This document shows positions 56,288 through 64,000 of a stretch of 64,000 bases of DNA, in pieces; position 1 is the stretch's first letter; the number at the start of each line of letters is the position of its first letter. Source of the stretch: Perkinsus chesapeaki (Eukaryota; Perkinsozoa; Perkinsida; Perkinsidae). The stretch is from assembly GCA_013115145.1 (NCBI GenBank), contig JAAPAO010000045.1, positions 41,745 through 105,744 on the forward strand, read 5' to 3'. Under the pieces are notes generated by a model, which ran no database searches, was not told where the DNA came from, and saw only the letters and a program-made list of their open reading frames with translations. A program made the position numbers and the translations under genes.

Positions 56288-57610
56288 AAAGGTGTCGGTA
56301 AAAAAGTACTCTTCGATAGAGCTGGAGGCGGTAGAAGCTTTGACGCAGGCGTGACGTGAAGCATGGAGCCGGCACCAGACAGGATGAGCCCTTCTTATGG
56401 AGAGATAATCGATTATTGGCCTATAAATATTACACCTATCATGAGTATGAGGCTGTGCATGGAAATAATATCTGGCATCAACTATATTAGGTGCTATCGC
56501 CTTCACGTTCTTTCGATTTGTAGTACAACGCTTATTTCCCGGTGGCGCGCTGGCGCCGCGGGGCCCCGCCGCACTGACAGGAAGGTCGGGCGTAGGTGGT
56601 ATAGGTATAGGAATGGAGCTTGTAGCCGCTATTTCCGATGGGTGACCAAACAATCCGGTGTACGACGGTCGTAATACGACCGGATACCGCGCTTGATGAT
56701 TTCAGTGAAAGGCGCGAGTTCCTTGCGTGCCGTCCTCCACTTGGCAAGGTATCCACAGTACTCGTTCAGAGTGCTTAGCAAAACCGTAATTTGGTCACCT
56801 CAGCGACATGGTGTGCTTATATGATGTGCGGTTTAGAAGCTTGGCGGGTGTAATAAGAAAACTGCGTACTGTTGGCTGAAAGGCCGTTGAAGAGGTATTG
56901 ACTGCCAACTGTAGATGTGCGCCCAAAGCTCCTCGCGCGCACCGTGCCTCTGTTCGAAGGTGCTCGTGCCTGATTCTCTACCGACAATCTCTCCACCCAA
57001 ACCCGAATGTCAGAGTTTCAGAGGACTAAAGGGTAGCAGGCCTCGGTGATAATAGGCTCAGAAAGTGGCTTCCGCTTGTATTATCGAGGGCACTTTGATG
57101 ATGTCAACGGTCTTCAGTGCAGCTGCTGTTAACCAGAAACTTGACAATTCACACAGAAATGACTTTTAAATCAGCAATTCGGCTCGAGCCGGGTTACCAT
57201 CAAATCTACTATCGCAGTGACTCGGTGGTAGACGTCGACTCGGCGGACGTTAAACTGTCAATGAGGTTCTATTAGAAGCACCGCTCCACGCACTAATGTC
57301 GACCGCTCACAGTGGCTCCTCTTGGTGGTATGTATTCCCCAATAAAACAACATCACTCACTTTTCCGAGCACCCTAACTTTATACTAGGAACGAAATACA
57401 AGAGCAAACATAGAAAATATAATGGCTATGTGTGCAGCGAACATACAGAGCACAGCTACCAGACACAGGCTCAGGTAACATTCGCAAACGACGCTTTCAG
57501 CAGCAACAGGAGGAGGAGGGCGCAAATGCCGACCAAGTTGAGTAGGCCAGCACAAAACCGTATCGGATGAGGTGATTATCATCTTTATACAGCATCACTT
57601 AGGATGAAGG
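56288..57610. other. Intergenic, no confident gene
   Basis: A minus-strand frame near 57582-57385 contains a membrane helix (CLVAVLCMFAAHIAIIFSMF) but has no splice or motif support. The rest shows nothing I can name. Confidence 0.45.
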
Positions 57611-59139
57611 TCACCGGTACACCTTTACGGAGACTAAAAGGAAAAAGAGTAAGGGAATGGATGATGGGGGTTGTTGTTATAGTGGTACCAATTAATGTAA
57701 TGATAGATGAAGTCTCCCATCACTATCAACTGCAATAGCTGCATCAACATAACCCAGTATCTAATACAAATAGTTATAAAGTTATATGTTAATAAATACA
57801 ACTAAGTTGGGTTACATTTTGTTCAATATAATAAAGTTAAAATATATGCTAATAAATATAAAGTTAATACATAGAGATAATTCTCAAAAATGAGTAGAAC
57901 TTCGTCAGACCTTTTGAAGGGTATACAACATGCTTTTCTAATGTGGATCGATATGAGAACCAGAGGAGCTAGTATTCTTGAAATAAATACTGAACAATGC
58001 AGAGCACAATGTATCGAGGGGGCTTAATAACCAGTATGCTACAAAAGAAGTAGCCTACCCGACATAAGCCTTAGTAGGGTGCTTAGGGTCATTGAGCTCC
58101 TTATAAGAGGACCACCAGAATATAAATGAGCAAACCTAATAATAACAATGATAATCTAACAACAACTCATACCGCTCCTTCCTACTCTGCTCAAAGCCTG
58201 TCCAGCCAGGAAGTGACTGGTAAACGCCTCGACCTGATAAAATCATACCGACTTTTCCTCAGAAATATGATATATACCTTTCCTTGCTTCTGGAACATAA
58301 ACAACTGTGGCAACACCGTCACTGACTCCAAATATAAGGCAAATGTCCAAGCAACGTCCGCAGGCCTGATACAAGTATTTCGACAAGGGGACGAGGACAG
58401 AGGCTCACATGAAAGCGTTTAGGCTTGGATGGAATATCAATGCCAAGATTAGCGATATGGCGACGAGGTAGATGTGCTTGAAGGTGTCTGCGCCGGCTTC
58501 GTACGTGGCTCGATATCGGACCCGACAGAAGTAGCTGGGAATGCACAAAGTGGGCAGAGGCATTGGGCAAAGGGACTTACACAATGGTGCCAGCAAGACA
58601 GAGACTGATTGCCTCTGTGAGCTGATATAGCCAGTCACCAGACCTATCGTAAGGTAGATACCTGAATTACGAAGAGAAGGGTATACTTTAAGATTGAATG
58701 AGCTTAATGCTGTACCCTTCAAAGGGGATGATAGAGACAAGTCGGCAGGCACTAACCAGTGTGTAACACTCGAACATCTTCAATGACACTCCACTTACGG
58801 ACTTGGACGTTTCTGAAGGAATAGGACGCTTAACGAGCTCAGGAGGATATGCAGAGGGTGATCGCACTATAAAGGATACTTACCAATTTTAACCACAACC
58901 ATGAGGAAGGAGAACATTGATATCATTGAACTGATTGTGAGCAGCATGGAGAAGTCCCAGTCGGAAGATACGTAAAATAATACCAAACCAACAAGGGTAA
59001 AGACACCCCAGAAGCGAATGTTGTCCTGAGAGCTTCAAGGTTGCATCTCGCACGAGGAAAAGATTCTTACCATATTATTCGCCAACCATATTTTACGCTT
59101 CTCAGGGTCCTGTAACGTCGCAACGAAACCAGTAGTCAT
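57611..59139 (-). CDS. ERD2: KDEL receptor (ER lumen protein-retaining receptor, ERD2)
   Basis: About nine short exons joined with consistent phase. Order: MTTGFVATLQDPEKRKIW, a first helix pair, SVSGVSLKMFECYTLVSACR-LVSIIPFEG, YLPYDRSGDWLYQLTEAISL, YFCRVRYRATYEAGADTFKH, WTFALYLESVTVLPQLFMFQ, VEAFTSHFLAGQALSR, VCSFIFWWSSYKEL and GYWVMLMQLLQLIVMGDFIY. The YLESV-xxLPQLFM and TSH-x stretches and the seven-helix layout are diagnostic. The protein retrieves KDEL-type ligands from Golgi to ER. It has an N-terminal extension ahead of the first canonical helix. The C-terminus after the last helix reads NWYHYNNNPPSS and ends VSVKVYR; I cannot see a COPI dilysine. Confidence 0.9.
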
Positions 59140-59687
59140 ATCGCGAGTCCAAATGACTTTAAATAACTACTGGAGCCGATAATATTACCCAATATCCGCC
59201 GGGCTATACTATCAAATAAAAGTAACTCAACCACCATAAAACCTAGTAGCTACTACTAGGGAAATGCACCGGGCATTTGAGACATGGCGCCGCCTCCGCC
59301 GAATTGTGATGACACAACTGTGTGAGTGAATCGATGGAATACATCCAGTATGGCGCATCTCCATGTTTGTATTTGTCCTGGTTAAGATTAGTAATAGACC
59401 GTTAGTCATAGAAGGTGAAATAGTCACACCGTGATTTATCCAAAAATCCCTGATGTTCGAAAGTCTAGCGCTCGCCATTCTAATCTAAATATATCAACTT
59501 CCTTTAACTGGCACAGTTACTCATGTTATCAGTGACCATGAACATGACCATCTCCCTGGCCGTCGGTCACTCCTCTGATCTCTCAACTCGTAACGATTCC
59601 AACTTTTAAAGTTATGCTTTTCGACGGGTTTAAACCTTACTTTGGCCCCAGTTGCCTTGTATTGATGTTGCGTTAAAGTTGTATTTA
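59140..59687. other. Divergent promoter region between KDEL receptor and the small tail-anchored gene
   Basis: A minus-strand frame (59478-59227) is open but lacks splice or motif support. This spacer separates the 5' ends of two divergently transcribed genes, so it should hold both promoters (inference). Confidence 0.4.
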
Positions 59688-59984
59688 ATGCGAATAGGGC
59701 AGCCCAGTGTTATTATGACTGATCCGACCCTCAGTCCCACTACACCTGCGAATGGGCGACGGCCCTCTGATGGATTAAAGATAGAAAGCTCATCACCAAA
59801 GAGCTCATCATCGCCAAGTATGAAGGATCAACATCATCAGAAGGCTGTACAGGAAAAGAAGGCTGCTGGGTATTAGGGTATAGGAATCATATATCAAGAT
59901 AGTATATTATGCAGTATAATAAATATAGGGCTCTTAGTGGCGTTCATTTCCTATGTAACTATAGGATGCTCACAGTGCATGTGA
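59688..59984 (+). CDS. Small tail-anchored membrane protein of unknown function
   Basis: Two exons: 59688-59869 and 59915-59984, intron 45 bp, phase 2. The N-terminal part is Ser/Pro/Lys-rich and disordered (TDPTLSPTTPANGRR; KSSSSPSMKDQHHQKAVQEK). The second exon supplies one membrane helix at the very C-terminus (IINIGLLVAFISYVTIGC). About 83 aa, or about 74 if the second Met is used. Topology is that of tail-anchored proteins such as small translocon or Tom subunits; I cannot identify which. Confidence 0.55.
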
Positions 59985-60350
59985 TAGGAGCTTTATATAC
60001 CACCAGTACTCTATAACACATTCAATAATACCACTCTTATTAAAGTCTAAAAAAGCGATGAGTGTTTTTTTCTTATATGCTAGAGGCGGTATGATATCTC
60101 AGCAGTACATTGCAGACCTTCAGGGACCTTGTTTCCATCCATGGTAGCATCTCCGGGGCATGCTCGGAGTGAATGGCTCAGGATTTCATTGTCGAATACG
60201 TCTACCTTGTATTAGTATAATAGATATTATTAGAGACCAATGTGTTAGCTGCAATCAAATATCGCAATAAGGGGTATATATGGAATTGATAATCGTACAG
60301 TGTATCATGGAGATATTCTAATATTATCGGGGCGAAGTGGGAACTACGGT
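59985..60350. other. Intergenic, nothing recognised
   Basis: AT-rich spacer upstream of SPT16. Confidence 0.5.
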
Positions 60351-63300
60351 ATGACTTCATTCAGGGAAAGATTCGTGCGCAGAATGATGCGTATGTTTGA
60401 TAACTGGCCAGAGAAGCAGCAGGCAGTGGTGAGGCTCTCAATCACTTTGCCTTATCCCAGTTTTTTCCCGTAGGCCCTGGTGGCCGGCGAGGTGAGCGAT
60501 GATGCTTTAGAGCAGAAGACTCTTGCTATGCACCAGTGGCTACTTGGTGGGGAGCTACCTGAGACTATAATGGTAGGAAAAGTCGGTATGAAATGATACA
60601 GGGGATGGGGTTAGGTTGTGTTTGGTGGTGATAAAGATAAAAGATCGTTGTGGATATTGAGCGATCAGAAGAGGGCCGATATATTGGAGAAGTTGCTGGC
60701 AGGGGTTCCTTTGGAGGGCAAGTAAGTTGATGTCTACTGTCCAAAGGCACAGCTACAGTGGAAGTATTGTACATATGCGAAGGGTGCCTATAAGTGTCAT
60801 GGGCGATGAAATTGTGTAGGTTCACGATTCATTATGAAGTTTTAAATGGGGACAACGACACAAGTGTCTATGATAAAGTGTTCAGTAAGTTGTGTATTAA
60901 GTGTATTGTAAAGGTAGAGAGTTATTAGACGCGGCGAAGGCTATGGCGGGCGAACAAAAGTGTCAAGTCGGACTGTTGAAGAAAGAGAAGCATGCGGGGA
61001 AAATGGCTAAGGGATTCACCAATTATGTAGGAAATGACAAGAACGCTTTTCGACAGCGTTGAGCGATAAGGAAGAGGCTCATCCCGGGGCTGCCTGATCA
61101 GTTCTTGGAAAGCATATGTGTAGACGTCCTTAATATAACATTGACGATTTGATACGTTGACGTCACGACATGTAGAGTGGAAGCGGTAGAAGTAAATACG
61201 ATATACTATGGAAATTAGTAAAATACAGAGGTTGATCCCATACCGACTTCTTCTATACTCTCCGTGAAATATAGGGTGCCCTCCCGTGAATGACTCCTGT
61301 TCAGTGTTCATCGAGCGACACTCTAGCCCACGATAGCATCGGTAACGCTACGGCCACAGTGAGCTCTTGGATGGTAGTGAAGGATGAGGGGGAAGTAGAA
61401 AGCATGAAGAGAAGCGCTGTTTTCAGTAATGCACAGAAATAGTGAATGAACGTCATGGCTTTTATAGGCACACTTCTAATGAAGCAAGTGATGGTTAGAG
61501 ATGTGGAATCGGTAATGGGGCTACGGGGGGAGGGAAACCAGGTGGTTTTAGGTGATCGAAAATGACACTAAGAAGACCCATGAGCAAATCTGTGATAGTG
61601 TGGAGTCAGCTGCAGAGAATAAGGACATGTTGGATCGTTGGGCCAAGAAGTTCCCTTATTTGGCTGAGGGTAGGTTGGTCGGCTTATCAGAGCTGGTCAG
61701 AGTGGAGAGATATAGTAGGGCTTTCGGTACTAGAGAATCCGGAGATAGGGAACAAGCTTCATTATGAGATTAGTCTGCTGAGGGCTTCCTGACTGGTTGA
61801 ATGTGAAAGGGCGTGTTGGTTTTATTCAGATAAGGCGTTTGATGTGGTTTATACGTTAATACAGTCCGGCAAGGAGTTCAAGCTTCGCCCAGATGTTCAA
61901 CCTAATAGGGATAATCTAGACTTCAGCTGCATAGTGGCATCAGTTGGTGCTAAATATAAGGAGTATGCCACCAATATAACAAGTAAGAGGGAGAGAAGGA
62001 ATCCTTCAAGTCACCAACGACACTATTGCTTATGCATTAGAACGTAAAAGGCCGTAACTTGTCATAAGGTTGTACATGCTTAAAAGACTGGACCTGTCTT
62101 GTAGATTTCCTCCTCTTCTCATTCTCATCATCATCACGTACTCATATAGGGATGTATGGATATCACCGTGACTGAGCTACGGGCTTTGTGTTTGTGTCTT
62201 TTGTTTGCTCATATGTGCTTATAAGGTATTTGTTGTTTTTTGATAGGAACGCTTTTGGTGGATCCAACAAAGCATCAGAGAGCATACTACAATCTATGCC
62301 TGTCGACTATGGATGCCATTGTTAAAAGTAAGTTAAGGGAGGCATCAAGGAGCGTTGAGTGCTCATAGGCAAAACGCATTTCATTCTAGGCTGTGTGGGA
62401 GATGTACCTCCTACTATATCCCGCCATTAGGGATACCTTTCACGAGGTTCTTATCATATCTCTACGCCTTTGGATCTCCGCAATCGAATAGTTGTCTTCG
62501 ATTAGGTATTGATGGTGAGGAGTCTGTGACGTGCCAGGAGGTTTACAATGCTGCGGTTGAGCATATAAAGAGCAAAGTGATAGTATCCTGCAGGCTGCGG
62601 GCGCTTTTCAGTGGCTGTGCTTGGTTAGGCTGAAAGCGTTGAATTCCTCCACGACGCTCTGTCGCAATTTCAAAAGGACTGCGGTTACTCTATTGGCCTG
62701 GAGTTTAGGGACGGGCATATGTTATTGAACTCCAAGAACCATAAACATGTACTAGTTGAGGGCCGGAAAGAGGCGAACTCCCCGTGGCAGATTACGCCTG
62801 GTATGTGCCTCAATCTGAGCGTTGGATTCTCGGGTGATAAGATGGTTAATGAGAAGAAGAAGCCCTATGCGGTTTGGGTGTGCGATTCCGTTTATATTTC
62901 GACTGGTGCTGATGGAAAGATGAAGGTAATGGGCAAATAGAGAAGGAAAGGGGGGTAGAGGCGTTGCTGGCAGGTTGACATCTTGACGGCTGGAATGTCC
63001 TCTGGGAAGGATGAAGTGATGTAGGTCGTTGGTTCGATCCTCGGCAGAGGCATTTTGGTTGGAGGTACTATCTGGATACTGACCAGCCAGCGGAGAATGA
63101 GGAGGCAGCTAAGAAGGAGAAGAAGGAGAATGCGAAGAAAGAGAAGAAGAGTAAAAAAGATAAGAAACATCATGGTAAGAGCATATCGAGAATCGGCTGG
63201 GAAACAGCCCTGTATTATTATCGTTGGAAGAGGGTAGCCTCCCCTCGACTTTCTATGTTTTCTAACCATTTTTACGGCAGAGGTCTCGTGGGACAACCTT

Positions 63301-63855
63301 TGTTCTGATGGATCTATGTAACGTATATGTAGCGGTGGAATTGGCTTCCGACTCCTTTTGGCTTCCGCTGCACTTGAGTTACAACTTTGGGACATCTCAC
63401 CGCTGATGCCCCTCCTCCTCCTCATTACGTAGCGTTATGCGCCGTCTTGTTTGTTTCATTCCCCTTGTCATTAGCTTTCATGCGACTCTCTGTATAGACA
63501 AAACTCCTGATAAATCCAAAAAGGACAAGAGGCGTAAAGAAGAAGCCAGGTCTAGCGGAAGCCGACATAAGAAGCAGAAGAAGGACGATCTTATCATAGA
63601 GACCAGGTAGTAGCGCTCATTACAGTGAGTGTAGTGGAACGGGGAGCTATTGGCAACAGGCTCAGAACGAGACATAACCGATCTACAGCTGAGGACGAGG
63701 AGGAAAGGAAACGTTTAATGGACCAACAATACGAGTTGAGGGCACGTAAAGTGGAGGAGTGCCGGGCTAGGCTGTTGAGGTCTGGTGAGGATACTGGAGA
63801 CTCTGATGCTGACGCGGCGGCCAAGAATAAATGCTTGGATACATGCAAGGTGATA
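60351..63855 (+). CDS. SPT16: SPT16, FACT histone chaperone subunit, truncated by the right edge
   Basis: Starts MTSFRERFVRRMMRMFDNW (60351). Exons then give LEQKTLAMHQWLLGGELPETIM, SDQKRADILEKLLAGVPLEG, CQVGLLKKEKHAGKMAKGFT, SSWMVVKDEGEVESMKRSAV, TKKTHEQICDSVESAAENKD, KEFKLRPDVQPNRDNLDFSC-IVASVGAKYKEY, LLVDPTKHQRAYYNLCL, then ITPGMCLNLSVGFSG and PYAVWVCDSVYIST. These follow the Spt16 N-terminal peptidase-like fold in order. After a Lys-rich insert (KKEKKENAKKEKKSKKDKK) comes RLRTRHNRSTAEDEEERKRL-MDQQYELRARK, the conserved linker. Spt16 with SSRP1/Pob3 moves nucleosomes during transcription and replication. The middle and C-terminal histone-binding domains lie beyond the window. Confidence 0.9.
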
Positions 63856-64000
63856 TACGGGTTCGGGGGGGGGGGGGGGAAAACGGGGGGTTATTTTAAA
63901 CAAAACAAAAAATATAATTTTTTTAAAATTTTTTTTACCCAATTTAACAAAGTTATTTCCAAACGAGTTAGGGGGAAAGTTTTTATTAAATAAAGTATTT
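63856..64000. other. Low-quality contig end
   Basis: From just after the donor at CATGCAAG the sequence turns into homopolymer runs: 14 or so G, then A, T and G blocks, unlike anything else in the window. This looks like assembly or base-calling failure at a contig end rather than biology. Confidence 0.75.

Noticed and set aside
63016-63059. B-box-like GGTTCGATCC near 63030, suggesting a tRNA gene
   Set aside because: It lies within a 44-bp intron that joins two SPT16 exons in frame (DEVM|YYLDTD); no A-box or cloverleaf.

Overview
The window is eukaryotic and gene-dense. Almost every gene is split by very short GT-AG introns, about 20-60 bp in most genes. TAA, TAG and TGA all act as stops, so it is not a ciliate with a reassigned code. 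Gene content (p24/TMED, KDEL receptor, SPT16, UVSSA-like, HSC20, OPR-repeat protein, RlmN-type radical SAM enzyme, lineage-specific secreted proteins) fits a marine protist. The intron style and tandem secreted families suggest an alveolate close to Perkinsus; that taxonomic guess is inference. I rebuilt exon chains by hand from splice signals and reading frame, so most multi-exon ends are good to a few codons at best.

Layout. 0-7.9 kb: a proline-rich gene cut by the left edge, a small unknown gene, a mitochondrial HSC20/HscB co-chaperone, a p24/TMED cargo receptor with a C-terminal KKMI signal, a two-motif CDGSH-like mitochondrial protein and, on the plus strand, a roughly 13-exon mitochondrial membrane/coiled-coil protein. 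8.0-8.4 kb: a 35-bp tandem repeat broken by a 100-N gap. 8.7-9.1 kb: a small secreted protein. 11-18 kb: one very long minus-strand gene (helical solenoid, low-complexity linker, protein kinase, phosphatase-like C-terminus), apparently head-to-head with a plus-strand gene of unknown function. 19.8-21.7 kb: a voltage-gated K+ channel with a cyclic-nucleotide-binding domain. 21.9-28.7 kb, plus strand: RlmN-like enzyme with a predicted C-terminal membrane anchor, OPR protein, an internally repetitive single-exon protein, and a UVSSA-like repair/transcription factor.

29.7-35.3 kb is a cluster of secreted repeat-domain genes. One of them grew by exact 733-bp, phase-0 tandem duplications that add whole domains to the protein. 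35.8-41.8 kb: two small unknown genes, a PX-domain/coiled-coil sorting-nexin-like gene and a RING-finger gene, all minus strand.

42-52.8 kb is a tandem array of seven TLC-domain (TRAM/LAG1/CLN8) membrane protein genes plus decayed copies. A 532-bp TA-flanked element with terminal inverted repeats (Tc1/mariner-type MITE) sits inside it. 53-63.9 kb: a secreted protein, a family III CoA-transferase (SUGCT-like) lacking the usual catalytic Asp, a KDEL receptor, a tiny tail-anchored protein and SPT16, which runs off the right edge where sequence quality collapses.

The most unusual items are the 733-bp domain-duplication gene, the kinase/phosphatase-like fusion, the TLC array with its decayed copies, the co-substituted CDGSH motifs and the CoA-transferase without its Asp.
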